Source of the DNA: Listeria innocua
GTDB taxonomy: Bacteria > Bacillota > Bacilli > Lactobacillales > Listeriaceae
Assembly: GCF_028596125.1 (NCBI RefSeq)
Contig: NZ_CP117229.1
Location: 1,348,001-1,412,000, forward strand
Reading direction: 5' to 3'
DNA length: 64,000 nucleotides
Below, in pieces: positions 18,215-28,295 of this stretch. Below the pieces are notes generated by a model. The model saw nothing but the letters and a program-made list of their open reading frames with translations. It was not told where the DNA came from and made no database searches. The translations under genes were made by a program, and so were the position numbers. Position 1 is the first letter of the stretch, and every line of letters starts with the position of its first letter.

Positions 18215-18863
18215 ATTTAAGTTCGATTTTACCTGTTTCTGTTGTAATTGGTGTCGAAGAATCTTTTAAATAGCTTAGGAAACTATAAGAAATCCAAGTA
18301 ATATCAGAAACTTTATCTAATTTTTCTACTGGAAAAACGATTGTTCCTTTTACTGTTTTACCAGGTTCGATTTCTGTGGTTTCAAAATCAGATAGAACAG
18401 CGTCTCCTCCATTTATATCCATTTTATTAGCTTCAAGTTGACCTTGGTTTGGATAGGTTTCGAGAGTTTTAGCTGCATTGTTTGTTATTTCTAATTGTAA
18501 TGTGATACTGCCAGGAACTGACTTGCCTTCTACTGTTGAATAGGTTTCTTTCTTTTCGACCGTGACAGAGGTGATTTTTTTCTTAATATTATCTGCGGAA
18601 TCTTCATAGTTTATTTGATAGGTTTTTGTTTCTTCTGCAGTAGCTTGGCTTGTACCTTTAGAAGAATAATTGAATACATCATTTTGAACTTGTTGGTAAT
18701 GTGAAAAACTAACAATGATGCCAATAATAGAACCAACCAATAATAACATTCCAGCGCTTGTTAAAATTGCACCGATTTTTCGCTTGGCTGGGAAAAATAA
18801 AACAACAATACCGCTGATAAAAATTAAGAATGCACATATTCCGGCAATAATCCAAATTTCCAT
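18213..18863 (-). CDS. Membrane-anchored protein with a DUF4352-like domain
   Basis: A 216-residue protein with two N-terminal hydrophobic segments (about 4-24 and 32-54) joined by a basic turn (FPAKRK), then an extracytoplasmic beta-rich domain from about 75. The domain has the pattern of DUF4352-type immunoglobulin-like folds: ITLQLEITNNAAKTLETYP, then FETTEIEPGKTVKGTIVFPV. Function unknown. The gene at 47889-48506 has the same architecture. RBS AAAAGGAGCAAATTAG precedes the ATG. Confidence 0.75.
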   Translation of the reverse strand: MEIWIIAGICAFLIFISGIVVLFFPAKRKIGAILTSAGMLLLVGSIIGIIVSFSHYQQVQNDVFNYSSKGTSQATAEETKTYQINYEDSADNIKKKITSVTVEKKETYSTVEGKSVPGSITLQLEITNNAAKTLETYPNQGQLEANKMDINGGDAVLSDFETTEIEPGKTVKGTIVFPVEKLDKVSDITWISYSFLSYLKDSSTPITTETGKIELK

Positions 18864-18915
18864 CTAATTTGCTCCTTTTATGCGAATTTCTCCCTCACTA
18901 TAACATATTTAAGCT

Positions 18916-20256
18916 CTAGTTCAAAGCAGTTAAATCACTTGCAGGTGATGGATATGCAAATATGACAGACTGTAAATCAGCCAAAGTTAAGTTAGCTTTC
19001 ATTAGGATAGCGATATAATTTATCATATAATCAGCCTCTTCACTTAGGAAGTGAGCGCCTTTAATTTGACCAGTTTCGCGGTCTTCTATGATTTTTGCGA
19101 GGGCGATTTTTTCGTTCGTTCTTCTGTACGTATACCAGTTCGTTGTATCATGGTTTTTAATTTGATATTTTTCTGGATTGGCGTTTGCTTCTTCCATGCT
19201 TATGCCAATGCTTGCAAGTTTTGGACTAGTAAAAACAACGCTTGGTATGGCAGGATAATCGATTTTTTCATTGCCGCCTAAAATATTTTTTGCTACTAAT
19301 GCTGCTTCCATACTGACAACTGGTGTTAACGGAGCGCCTTTTGTAGCGGCTACATCACCACATGCATAAATATGTGGGTGGTTAGGTGTTTGTAGTTTCT
19401 CGTTTACTGTAATGCCTTTTTTGGTATAGTCTATGTTTGCTTTATCTAGAGCTAAATGAGCAATATTGGTCGTCCTTCCGGTTGCTCCGATAATTAAGTC
19501 GGTTTCAAGTGAAAAGCCATTTTTACCTTCGATATGAAGTTTTTCACCATTTTTATTAATTTTAGTAATATCAGTATCAAAATGGAAATGAATGCCTTCT
19601 TCTTTTAGTGTAGCAACTAAGGCAGCTACAAAATCGGGATCGAATTTCTTTAATGGTTCGCTATTATGATGAATTATATGCACATCTCGCCCTGCAGCTA
19701 GCGCAATTGATGCAAATTCAAAAGAAATATAACCACCGCCGATAAAAACAACCGAATCTGGAAGTTTTTCAAGTGATAAGAAATCATCACTCGTTTGAAT
19801 ATGTTCTTGACCTTCTACTTTAAGTGTATTTGGTGTTGCGCCGGTTGCAATCACTATTTTTTTAGCACTTAGTATGTCGTTACCAACTTGCAAAGTATTT
19901 TCGTTTTGAAAACTTGCTGGTCCGAAAAACGTTTCAATCCCAGCTTCTTGAAAACTTTCCAAGCGACTTTCAGGCACATCTTCTACAAATGTTTCTTTGA
20001 ATGCCATTAAATCTGTCCAGCTAATTGTTGCTGCTTCTTTAATACCTTTACCACGTAATCTTGTGGAAAGATTTCTTGCTTCTGCTGCTCCGACTAACAC
20101 TTTTTTAGGGTCACAGCCTCTAAGGACACATGTGCCGCCCCAACTACGCTCTTCCACAATCGCTACTTTTAGACCGGCTGCCTGCGCTTCAAAAGCCACG
20201 GTTGTTCCACTAGCACCACTTCCGATTATAACTACATCATATGTAAATTCTGTCAA
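18916..20256 (-). CDS. FAD-dependent pyridine nucleotide-disulfide oxidoreductase (glutathione reductase-like)
   Basis: A 446-residue flavoprotein. It has an FAD-binding GSGASG motif, the redox pair in GGTCVLRGCDPKK, an NAD(P)-binding GGGYISFE, a second FAD motif IYACGDVA, and a dimerisation domain. Homologues are annotated glutathione reductase. However, the C-terminal catalytic motif, normally HPTxxE, reads YPSPASD here, so the His that activates the thiol is Tyr. Start: the first in-frame GTG (20265) lies inside the SD AAGGAG; TTG at 20256 has an eight-base spacing and is preferred. It appears monocistronic. Confidence 0.85.
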   Translation of the reverse strand: MTEFTYDVVIIGSGASGTTVAFEAQAAGLKVAIVEERSWGGTCVLRGCDPKKVLVGAAEARNLSTRLRGKGIKEAATISWTDLMAFKETFVEDVPESRLESFQEAGIETFFGPASFQNENTLQVGNDILSAKKIVIATGATPNTLKVEGQEHIQTSDDFLSLEKLPDSVVFIGGGYISFEFASIALAAGRDVHIIHHNSEPLKKFDPDFVAALVATLKEEGIHFHFDTDITKINKNGEKLHIEGKNGFSLETDLIIGATGRTTNIAHLALDKANIDYTKKGITVNEKLQTPNHPHIYACGDVAATKGAPLTPVVSMEAALVAKNILGGNEKIDYPAIPSVVFTSPKLASIGISMEEANANPEKYQIKNHDTTNWYTYRRTNEKIALAKIIEDRETGQIKGAHFLSEEADYMINYIAILMKANLTLADLQSVIFAYPSPASDLTALN

Positions 20257-20305
20257 TTGAATCACTCCTTCCTAGCTTGTTTTCCCCTCTATTTTACTTT
20301 TAAAC

Positions 20306-20339
20306 GAAAAAAACTGCTGCACATCGAGGTGCAGCAGTT
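20306..20339 (-). terminator. Terminator of the asd-dapG-dapA-rnjB operon
   Basis: AACTGCTGC-rich perfect stem (AACTGCTGCACCTCG / GTGCAGCAGTT) followed by seven T residues on the minus strand, directly after the rnjB stop. Confidence 0.9.
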
Positions 20340-20343
20340 CATA

Positions 20344-22011
20344 CTAGACTTCCATAATGATTGGTAAGATCATTGGACGTCGTTTTGTTTGCTCAAATAG
20401 GTAGCGATTTAATTGATCGCGAATATCTTGTTTTAATTTAGCCCATTCAAAGCCAGTTTCTTGGAGGTTTTTTTCGACGATTTTTGTTACGACTTTGGAT
20501 GATTCTTCAATTAAATGCTCAGATTCACGCACATAGATAAAGCCACGTGAAATGATTTCTGGTCCGGAAGTAATTGTTTTAGTTTTACGATTAAGCGTAA
20601 CAACTACGATGAAAATACCGTCTTCAGAAAGTAACTTACGGTCTCTCAGTACGATGTTTCCAACGTCTCCTACACCTAACCCATCAATTAGTGTATTTCC
20701 AGAATAGACACGGTTTCCAGCAGTCATTTTATCATTTTTATATTCTAAAATTTCACCTTTACCGACAATAAATACTTCTGATTTTGCCATGCCAACTTCA
20801 TGAGCTAATTTCGCATGACTAATTAACATCCGGTATTCACCGTGAACAGGAACGAAATATCTAGGTTTTAACAAGTTAAGCATTAATTTCAAATCTTCTT
20901 GGCTTGCATGGCCAGAGATAAAAAGATTATTACTCATCGTTAATACTTTTGCTCCAGCTTTATAGAGCATATCCATCGTTTTCGCCATCATCGTTTCAAG
21001 TGATGGTGACGGTGTTGTTGTAATATAAACCGTATCTCCTGGTTTAATATTAAATTGAGGGTGATTACCTTTAGTCATTAGTTGTAATGATTGAATTGGT
21101 TCACCTAAGTTTCCTGTTTCAATAATAGTGATTTCTTCATCATTATATTTTTTAAGTTCTTTTAGAGGAATAATCAAGTCTTCCTCAATAACGATTTTAC
21201 CTAAGCTACCTGCTATTTCAAATACACGCTCTAATTCTTTACCAACAATAGCGACTTTACGCTTAGTAGCAACGGATGCGTCAAGTACTTGCTGCAAACG
21301 AATCAAATTAGAAGCCACACAAGCAACAATAATTCTACCATCTGCCATTCTAAAAGCATGTCTAATTTCTTCTTCAATTAAACTGTCGCTTGATGTGGTA
21401 CCAGGATGCTCTGCTTCTGAACTATCTGAAAGTAAAGCAAGTACTCCTTTTTCACCAAATTCGGCAATATGACTTAAATCAGAAGCATATCCATCTTTGG
21501 CTGATTGATCAAATTTAAAGTCACCAGTATAAATGATGGAACCTTCACTTGTTTCAAGTACAATCCCAACCGAATCAGGAATTGTATGCGTCGTACGGAA
21601 GAAAGATACATCAATTTTAGAAAAAGATAAGGTTGTTTCTGCATCAACAACATGGAAATTTTTAAAGCGTAGTTTGCGGTGTTCTTTAAGCGCTGACTTT
21701 GCAAGTGCAATTGTTAGCTCAGTACCGTAAACAGGTGCTTTAATTTTTTGAAGTAAGTATGGCAGTGCACCAATCGCATCTTCATGACCATGAGTTAAGA
21801 AAATGGCTTTCACTCTGTCTTTGTTTTCTTCTAAATATTTGAAATCAGGGATAACAATATCAATTCCTAGTAATTCGTTTTCTGGGAACATTAAGCCTGC
21901 ATCTAATATAAAGATATCTTCGTCTATTTCTACTACATATAAATTTTTGCCACTTTCATCGACACCGCCGAGTGGAATGATTTTTATGTTTTTCGCTTTT
22001 TTTATTGTCAA
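20344..22011 (-). CDS. rnjB: Ribonuclease J2
   Basis: A 555-residue metallo-beta-lactamase/beta-CASP RNase. The metal motif reads THGHEDAIGALPYLL: His74, His76 and Asp78 are present, but the last His of HxHxDH is Ala79, as in RNase J2 rather than the catalytically strong J1. The beta-CASP part includes SDSSEAEHPG and VHGEYRMLISHAKLA. J2 forms a complex with J1 in mRNA decay and rRNA maturation. It is the last gene of asd-dapG-dapA-rnjB, the same order as in Bacillus subtilis. Confidence 0.92.
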   Translation of the reverse strand: MTIKKAKNIKIIPLGGVDESGKNLYVVEIDEDIFILDAGLMFPENELLGIDIVIPDFKYLEENKDRVKAIFLTHGHEDAIGALPYLLQKIKAPVYGTELTIALAKSALKEHRKLRFKNFHVVDAETTLSFSKIDVSFFRTTHTIPDSVGIVLETSEGSIIYTGDFKFDQSAKDGYASDLSHIAEFGEKGVLALLSDSSEAEHPGTTSSDSLIEEEIRHAFRMADGRIIVACVASNLIRLQQVLDASVATKRKVAIVGKELERVFEIAGSLGKIVIEEDLIIPLKELKKYNDEEITIIETGNLGEPIQSLQLMTKGNHPQFNIKPGDTVYITTTPSPSLETMMAKTMDMLYKAGAKVLTMSNNLFISGHASQEDLKLMLNLLKPRYFVPVHGEYRMLISHAKLAHEVGMAKSEVFIVGKGEILEYKNDKMTAGNRVYSGNTLIDGLGVGDVGNIVLRDRKLLSEDGIFIVVVTLNRKTKTITSGPEIISRGFIYVRESEHLIEESSKVVTKIVEKNLQETGFEWAKLKQDIRDQLNRYLFEQTKRRPMILPIIMEV

Positions 22012-22030
22012 AGCGTAGACCTCCTTTGAA

Positions 22031-22912
22031 CTATTTAGAAAGTCCTTCTAATATAGCTTGTAATTTCGTTCCTTGTTCAGCATTCAAATCTACAAGTGGT
22101 AATCTTACAGGTCCAACGCTAATACCTTGTTGATTTAATAAGTATTTAGTTGGCGCTGGGTTTGGAACAGAGAAAAGACCGTTCATTAATGGTAATAACG
22201 AGCGATGTATACTTGCTGCTTTTTTTACGTCCCCACTTTCATACGCTTGCATCATTTCTTGCATTTCATTTCCTACCACATGACTTGCAACGGAAATTAC
22301 GCCATTCCCTCCAACTGCTAAAATTGGCAAGGTTAAGCTGTCATCTCCACTGTATACGAGGAAATCATCGGAAGTTTCAGCAATGATTTTACTTATATTG
22401 TCTAAGTTGCCGCTTGATTCTTTAACACCAATAATATTTGGTAATTTTGCTAAACGAATAATTGTTTCTGGTTCGATATTAACAACACTACGTCCTGGAA
22501 TATTATAAATAACTACTGGTAAATCAGAAGCTTCCGCAACAGCAACAAAATGAGCGTATAAACCATCTTGATTTGGCTTGTTATAATACGGCGCAACGAC
22601 TAAGACAGCATCAATTCCGCCCAATTCTGCTACTTCTTTTGTAAAAGCAATCGTTTCTGCTGTATTATTAGAACCTGTGCCAGCGATTAATTTCGCGCGT
22701 CCTGCATTTGTTTCCACCACTTGGCGGAATAATTTCATTTTTTCATCATGTGACAAAGTTGGAGATTCACCAGTTGTTCCAGCGATTACTAAACCATCTG
22801 AGCCGTTATCTATTAAGTGATTCACGAGATGATGAATTCTTTTTTTGCATACTTTATTTTTTTCTGGGTGAATTGGCGTGACCATTGCTGTAATTACTTT
22901 CCCTAAATCCAT
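22031..22912 (-). CDS. dapA: 4-hydroxy-tetrahydrodipicolinate synthase
   Basis: DapA condenses pyruvate with aspartate semialdehyde, entering the diaminopimelate/lysine branch needed for peptidoglycan. The 293-residue TIM barrel has GTTGESPTL near residue 44, the catalytic Tyr in VVIYNIPGRSV and the Schiff-base Lys in IIGVKESSG. It sits 14 bases after dapG and 19 before rnjB, with a clear AGGAGG site. Confidence 0.97.
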   Translation of the reverse strand: MDLGKVITAMVTPIHPEKNKVCKKRIHHLVNHLIDNGSDGLVIAGTTGESPTLSHDEKMKLFRQVVETNAGRAKLIAGTGSNNTAETIAFTKEVAELGGIDAVLVVAPYYNKPNQDGLYAHFVAVAEASDLPVVIYNIPGRSVVNIEPETIIRLAKLPNIIGVKESSGNLDNISKIIAETSDDFLVYSGDDSLTLPILAVGGNGVISVASHVVGNEMQEMMQAYESGDVKKAASIHRSLLPLMNGLFSVPNPAPTKYLLNQQGISVGPVRLPLVDLNAEQGTKLQAILEGLSK

Positions 22913-22926
22913 CTTTCATTTCCTCC

Positions 22927-24138
22927 TTACTTAATTTCCAAACAAAATACGTCATGAAGGGCATTGACTGCCGAAATTAAGTCTTCTTCTCTTACTAATA
23001 CCCAAATAGTTGTATGACTATCCGCTGATTGTAAAATTGGGATGTTTTTTTCGGATAATGCTCCTACGATTTTTGCTGTAACACCAGGAACTCCGGTTAT
23101 TCCAGCACCAACGATAGAAACTTTTGCACAGTCTTCACGAACCGTTGTTTGTAAGTTTGCTTCTTCTAAAAGTTGTTTGACGACGCGACGTTTTTCTTCT
23201 GGGACTGTAAAAATGACCGAATCAGTTGATATATTAATAAAATCTAGGCTAATTCCTGCATCTGCTAATATTTTAAAAGTCTGTTGTTGCGCCTTTACAG
23301 TATCGGTTTTCACAAAAATTTGCGTTAAATTTGTAACGTGTGCAACTCCTGTTACCATTCGTTCTTTTACATCGAAATGACCGGAATCATCCGCTAAAGA
23401 TGTGACAAGTGTTCCTGTGCTTTCTAAGTAAGTCGAACGGATACGCATTGGTACTTTAGCAGTCATCGCTATTTCTACTGCGCGCGGATGAATGACTTTT
23501 GCTCCTTGGTAAGCCATATTACTAACTTCATTATAACTTACTCGTGGAAGTGAACGCGCATGTTCGACAATGCGTGGATCTGCCGTCATCATACCGTCTA
23601 CGTCAGTGAAAATATCAATATAGTCTGCTTGTAAAGATACACCAAGAGCTGCAGCAGAAGTATCACTGCCACCGCGACCAAGTGTTGTTATATCCCCGTT
23701 TTCAGTGATTCCTTGAAAACCAGCAACAACAGCTACATCAAGTGTTTCAAGCGCTTTTTTTAGGCGCTTTGTATCGACTTCGGTGATTTTTGCATTTAAG
23801 TGATTATTAGATGTAATAATACCTGCTTGACCACCTGAAAATGCTTCTGCTTTAATGTCTGCCTCTCTTAACATATTAGTAAAGACAGAAGCAGATATAG
23901 TTTCTCCAACAGACAGCAATGTATCTTGCTCTCTAGCAGTTAGTTTAGTATCTTTTGCTCCTATAAGTTCTAAAAGTGTGTCGGTTGCATATGGATCCCC
24001 GTAACGACCAATTGCGGACACAACAACTACAACTTTATAGCCGTCTTTAAGGGCATTTTTTATATGGTTAAAAGCCATTAGACGAATTTTTTCATTTTGG
24101 ACGGATGTGCCGCCGAATTTTTGTACTATGATTTTCAT
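22927..24138 (-). CDS. dapG: Aspartate kinase, DapG type
   Basis: A 403-residue monofunctional aspartokinase, the first step of the aspartate family pathway. KFGGTSV at the N-terminus and TTLGRGGSDTSAAALG form the kinase site. Two ACT domains at about 265-400 should bind the feedback effector. Operon position next to asd and dapA matches Bacillus DapG (aspartokinase I, inhibited by diaminopimelate) rather than LysC or ThrD; the effector is inferred. Confidence 0.94.
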   Translation of the reverse strand: MKIIVQKFGGTSVQNEKIRLMAFNHIKNALKDGYKVVVVVSAIGRYGDPYATDTLLELIGAKDTKLTAREQDTLLSVGETISASVFTNMLREADIKAEAFSGGQAGIITSNNHLNAKITEVDTKRLKKALETLDVAVVAGFQGITENGDITTLGRGGSDTSAAALGVSLQADYIDIFTDVDGMMTADPRIVEHARSLPRVSYNEVSNMAYQGAKVIHPRAVEIAMTAKVPMRIRSTYLESTGTLVTSLADDSGHFDVKERMVTGVAHVTNLTQIFVKTDTVKAQQQTFKILADAGISLDFINISTDSVIFTVPEEKRRVVKQLLEEANLQTTVREDCAKVSIVGAGITGVPGVTAKIVGALSEKNIPILQSADSHTTIWVLVREEDLISAVNALHDVFCLEIK

Positions 24139-24149
24139 TACTTACACCT

Positions 24150-25193
24150 CTAAATAATCGCTAGTTTGACTAAGCTTTCAGCAATTTGAATCGAATTCCA
24201 TGCAGCGCCTTTAAGTAGGTTGTCGGATACAATCCACATATGGAAGCCTTTAGAATCATCAATGTCAGCGCGAACGCGACCAACAAACACTTCTTTTTTA
24301 CCAGCAGCTTGAATGGCTTGCGGATAAATTTGATTTGCCGGATCATCTTCAAGAACGACACCAGGAGCTGTTTTTAATGCATTTTGAATATCTTTTGCAC
24401 TTACTCCCTCTTGTTCTATTTCAACGTAAACACTTTCTGAATGTCCACTAACAACTGGAATTCGAACGCATGTAGCAGAAACTTTAATAGTATCGTCTTC
24501 CATGATTTTTTTCGTTTCATTGATCATTTTCATTTCTTCGTATGTATAATCATTGTCCGTGAAAACGTCAATTTGTGGTAAGGCATTGAATGCAATTGGA
24601 TAGTGCTTTTTATCGCCTTTTACTGGCATGATTTCTGGCGTGAATTCTTTGTTATCTAAAAGAGCTCTGCTGCCGTCTTTAAGTTCTTGAATAGCACTTA
24701 CTCCGGAGCCAGACACAGCTTGATAAGTAGAAACAATAATTCGATTTAAACCATAAGCTTCTCGAATCGGTTCGAGTGCTGCTACCATTTGAATTGTAGA
24801 GCAGTTAGGGTTAGCAATAATACCTTTATGTGAGAATAGCGCTTTTTCGTTTACTTCTGGAACAACAAGCGGCACTTCAGGATCCATGCGATATGCGCTC
24901 GTATTATCAATTACAATGGCTCCACGTTTTACAGCTTCTTTTGCAAGTGCTTTAGAAACGGAACCTCCAGCACTAAATAAGGCAATATCTACGCCTTCAA
25001 AGCTCTCAGGTGTAGCTTCTTGAATAGTTACCTCTTCCCCACGGAAGGATAATTTTTTTCCAGCAGAACGAATAGAAGACAAGAACGAAACTTGCTTTAT
25101 CTTGAAAGTCGCCGCCTCTTCTAGTAATTCAATCATTTGGGTACCAACTGCACCAGTAGCACCTACAACTGCGACATGATAGCTTTTTGTCAT
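24150..25193 (-). CDS. asd: Aspartate-semialdehyde dehydrogenase
   Basis: Reduces aspartyl phosphate to aspartate semialdehyde with NADPH. The 347-residue protein has the NADP-binding [12 protein letters not shown], the catalytic Cys in [10 protein letters not shown] and the C-terminal catalytic His in [12 protein letters not shown]. It heads the asd-dapG-dapA-rnjB unit, with 11 to 19 bases between genes. RBS AAGGAGGAATTGTAAAC precedes the ATG. Confidence 0.97.
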   Translation of the reverse strand: MTKSYHVAVVGATGAVGTQMIELLEEAATFKIKQVSFLSSIRSAGKKLSFRGEEVTIQEATPESFEGVDIALFSAGGSVSKALAKEAVKRGAIVIDNTSAYRMDPEVPLVVPEVNEKALFSHKGIIANPNCSTIQMVAALEPIREAYGLNRIIVSTYQAVSGSGVSAIQELKDGSRALLDNKEFTPEIMPVKGDKKHYPIAFNALPQIDVFTDNDYTYEEMKMINETKKIMEDDTIKVSATCVRIPVVSGHSESVYVEIEQEGVSAKDIQNALKTAPGVVLEDDPANQIYPQAIQAAGKKEVFVGRVRADIDDSKGFHMWIVSDNLLKGAAWNSIQIAESLVKLAII

Positions 25194-25271
25194 AGTTTAC
25201 AATTCCTCCTTCAATTTAATCCTCGTATCTCTGCTTTAAAACAGAAATCTGGTTAATTTTACACTTACTTT

Positions 25272-25280
25272 ATCATACCA
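25272..25280 (-). promoter_or_regulatory. Extended -10 promoter of the asd operon
   Basis: TGGTATGAT on the minus strand, about 80 bases upstream of asd. The leader contains a seven-base-pair hairpin (ATTTCTG / CAGAGAT) but is too short for a lysine riboswitch. Confidence 0.55.
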
Positions 25281-25353
25281 TAAACAAAGCCATTTCGCAG
25301 TTTTTTATCTATATTAGTCACCATTTTTTTAATTGTTTGTCAGTTTGAAATGT

Positions 25354-25389
25354 AAAAAACCACTTTCACAAGAATGAAAGTGGTTTTTT
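25354..25389 (-). terminator. Terminator of the class B PBP gene
   Basis: AAAAACCACTTTC and its complement around an eight-base loop, with T-run on the minus strand, ending at the PBP stop. Confidence 0.9.
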
Positions 25390-25391
25390 GA

Positions 25392-27557
25392 TTAATTTTC
25401 GGTTTGTTCAGATTGTGCTTTTGCAGCTGCTTCTTTATTGTTAATTGGTTGTTCAACTTTAGAAGCATCTTTATTGGATTCAGCACGTTCTTTTTTCAGT
25501 TCGAAATATTTATCGAAAACTTCTTTAGAAATCTTCATATTTGTTTTTTGGTCTGTACCATATGGACGATAAATCCAAGGTACTACTACAGAAATCGCTA
25601 TTTCTGGTTTTTTAACTGGTGCATAACCGACAAATGTTGTATTCCAAACACTGGCCATTTTGTTACCTTCTTTTGGTCCATCATAGAAGGCATCAGCTGT
25701 TCCTGTTTTACCTGCAACGTCATAATCACTCGATGTAAAGACTGTTCTAGCTGTACCAGTTGAGCCATGAGTTACTTCATAAAAACCTTTTTGGACTGTT
25801 TTGATGTCATTATCTGAAACGCCGATTTTGTTTAAAACTTTTGGTTCATTAGCGGTTGCAAGAGTTCCAACAGAATCACCATTTGTACTAGGATTGCGGA
25901 TTTCTTTTACCATACTTGGTGCAATTCTAGATCCTCCATTTGCGATTGTTGAAACGTATTGCGCCATTTGAAGCGGTGTATAAGAATCATACTGACCGAT
26001 GGCGAAATCGAGAATTTTACCAATTGTTTGGTCGTCCCCTTTGTAGCCAACTTGTTCTCCAGGAAGATCAATACCTGTTTTAACGCCTAAACCAAATTGA
26101 TTGTAATAATAACGCATATCATCAAATGTACTTAGTGGAGCTCTTAGTGGACCATTTGGAACATACTTAGCGCCACCCATCTTCATTGCCACTTGATACA
26201 TATATGAGTTAGATGAGATTTCTAGTGCGCCAACTGGATCCAGTGGTCGGTTACCTGCTCCGGTTCTATTAAACCAAGAACTTTTCGGTTTGGTTCCTTT
26301 TAATGCAATTGGTTGGTCGGTGAAGACCGTTTTGTTTGAAATTGCGCCGTCCATGATGCCCCCAAGAATTGTGGAACCTTTGACAGCGGAACCCATCGCA
26401 TAAGCAGTGGTGAATGTTCCTAAGGAGTAGTCATCAAACTCGCCTTTGTCATTTAGTTTTTGACCAGCAAGTGCTAGAACTTCTCCAGAATATGGGTCCA
26501 TTGCGACTACAAATGCACGATCAAATAAGTCAGAACCAGCATATTGTTTACCTTGTTTAATATTTTTACGTAAAATATCTTCCACGGCTTTCTGGAATTC
26601 TACATCTACGGAAAGAACTAAGTCTTTTCCTTTTGATCCTTCATACTTACTTACTGTTTCGATTATATTTCCTTTAGAGTCAAGTACGCTCTCAGATTGG
26701 GATTTTGAACCAGCTAGAACGCTTTCGTATTGGGCTTCTAAATAACTTTTACCAACACGGTCATTTCGGCTATATCCTTGAGACAAGTAGTACTCAGCTT
26801 TATCTTTTGGTAGACCTTCTTTTGCTGTCGAAACAGAACCTAAAATAGAACGTAATGTTTCGTCATAAGTGTAATAGCGATTCCAGTCTGTCGTTGTATC
26901 AACTCCTGGTAAGCTATCCATGTTTTCACTAACACGGGCAATTTCTTCATCTGTTACATCTTTATTCTTAATAACGGACTCAGTCATTGCGTATCCTGTT
27001 GTCATTTTTTTATAAATTGTTGCTACTTTTAAATCTTCTGTAGTTAGTTTAGCTATATCATCGTTCGTTACTTTTTCAACTTGGATTTTATAAGCTTTAG
27101 AAGATTCTAGCGCTTGTTCTTTTGCAGATAGACGATTTAAAGACTCGGTTTGATGTGTCAAAATCCAATAATCTTTCAAATCGCGATCGGTTAGTTTCTC
27201 TGGTTCAATTGTAATTAATTTTTGTAAAGTTTGAGCTACGTGAAGTGTTTCTGAAGTTTCTGTTTGTTGGCTTCTTGTGTAGGTAATCGATTTGACTGCT
27301 GAATTACCAACTAATAAGTTGTAGTTTCGGTCATAAATACTGCCACGTGGAACATTCTTAGAAACGGTCACATTATCTGTTTCTTCTAATTGACGTTTGT
27401 ACGTATCCCCTTGCACGATTTGAACAATACCAAGTCGTAAAATTAATACGGAGAATAATATAAAAATTATAAAGAATAGAATATTTAAACGTAGTGGAAT
27501 GATGGCGCGTTTCTTCTTAGTGGAATCTTTTTTCTTTTTTCTAAAATTTAGTTTCAC
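25392..27557 (-). CDS. pbpB1: Class B penicillin-binding protein (transpeptidase)
   Basis: A 721-residue monofunctional transpeptidase. A basic N-terminus precedes a single membrane anchor (about 22-45); a PBP dimerisation domain (about 60-320) follows, then the transpeptidase domain with SAVK (active-site Ser), SSN and KTGT motifs. It corresponds to PBPB1 of L. monocytogenes and resembles Bacillus elongation-type PBPs. The last 35 residues are a charged Lys/Glu/Gln-rich tail. The start is GTG with GAGGT upstream. It appears monocistronic with its own terminator. Confidence 0.93.
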   Translation of the reverse strand: MKLNFRKKKKDSTKKKRAIIPLRLNILFFIIFILFSVLILRLGIVQIVQGDTYKRQLEETDNVTVSKNVPRGSIYDRNYNLLVGNSAVKSITYTRSQQTETSETLHVAQTLQKLITIEPEKLTDRDLKDYWILTHQTESLNRLSAKEQALESSKAYKIQVEKVTNDDIAKLTTEDLKVATIYKKMTTGYAMTESVIKNKDVTDEEIARVSENMDSLPGVDTTTDWNRYYTYDETLRSILGSVSTAKEGLPKDKAEYYLSQGYSRNDRVGKSYLEAQYESVLAGSKSQSESVLDSKGNIIETVSKYEGSKGKDLVLSVDVEFQKAVEDILRKNIKQGKQYAGSDLFDRAFVVAMDPYSGEVLALAGQKLNDKGEFDDYSLGTFTTAYAMGSAVKGSTILGGIMDGAISNKTVFTDQPIALKGTKPKSSWFNRTGAGNRPLDPVGALEISSNSYMYQVAMKMGGAKYVPNGPLRAPLSTFDDMRYYYNQFGLGVKTGIDLPGEQVGYKGDDQTIGKILDFAIGQYDSYTPLQMAQYVSTIANGGSRIAPSMVKEIRNPSTNGDSVGTLATANEPKVLNKIGVSDNDIKTVQKGFYEVTHGSTGTARTVFTSSDYDVAGKTGTADAFYDGPKEGNKMASVWNTTFVGYAPVKKPEIAISVVVPWIYRPYGTDQKTNMKISKEVFDKYFELKKERAESNKDASKVEQPINNKEAAAKAQSEQTEN

Positions 27558-27651
27558 GCAAAGTTACCTCACTTTTCAATAATACCTTTCCCTATTGTAG
27601 CTGAAAAAACATCATTTTTCCACTGTAAGTTCATTAGAAATTCATTAGAAA

Positions 27652-27678
27652 TAAAAAAAGACCCACCGAAGTGAGCCT
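27652..27678 (-). terminator. sodA terminator
   Basis: GGCTCAC, a TTCG tetraloop and GTGGGTC, followed by seven T residues on the minus strand. Confidence 0.85.
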
Positions 27679-27686
27679 TTCTATTA

Positions 27687-28295
27687 TTATTTAGCTGCGT
27701 CAAAGCGTTTGTTAGCTTCATCCCAGTTAACAACATTCCAAAATGTGTCGATATATTCAGGACGACGGTTTTGGAATTTAAGGTAATAAGCATGTTCCCA
27801 AACATCTAGGCCTAGAACAGGAGTTTTTCCATCGCTTAATGGAGAATCTTGGTTTGCAGTAGAAACGATTTCCAGTTTACCGTTATTAACTACTAACCAA
27901 GCCCAGCCAGAACCAAAACGTGCTGCAGCTGCTGCATTGAATTTTTCTTTGAAATCATCAAATGTACCGAATTCGCTTTCGATAGCAGATTTTAAGTCAC
28001 CAGTTGGAGCGCCGCCACCATTTGGGCTAAGGATAGACCAAAATAATGTATGGTTAGCATGACCGCCACCGTGGTTACGTACAGCGCCGCGAATATCTTC
28101 AGGAACGCTATCTAAGTTAGCAACCAATTCTTCAACAGGTTTCTCAGCAAGTTCAGGATGACCTGAAACCGCTTCGTTTAGTTTTGTTACATAAGTATTG
28201 TGGTGCTTTGTATAATGAAGTTCCATTGTTTCTTTATCAAAATTTGGCTCCAAAGCATCATAAGTATAAGGTAATTTAGGTAATTCGTAAGTCAT
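27687..28295 (-). CDS. sodA: Superoxide dismutase, Mn type
   Basis: A 202-residue Fe/Mn-family superoxide dismutase. The metal ligands are in [13 protein letters not shown] (His), [11 protein letters not shown] (His), and the C-terminal [13 protein letters not shown] (Asp and His). The GGGHANH/LFW pattern and the DVWEHAYY context fit Mn-preferring enzymes. A strong AAGGAGGAATTTTTA site precedes the ATG. The gene is monocistronic, with its own terminator. Confidence 0.97.
   Translation of the reverse strand: MTYELPKLPYTYDALEPNFDKETMELHYTKHHNTYVTKLNEAVSGHPELAEKPVEELVANLDSVPEDIRGAVRNHGGGHANHTLFWSILSPNGGGAPTGDLKSAIESEFGTFDDFKEKFNAAAAARFGSGWAWLVVNNGKLEIVSTANQDSPLSDGKTPVLGLDVWEHAYYLKFQNRRPEYIDTFWNVVNWDEANKRFDAAK

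Noticed and set aside
25194-25330. Lysine riboswitch upstream of asd
   Set aside because: The leader is only about 80 bases with a single small hairpin; the conserved multi-helix L-box is not there.
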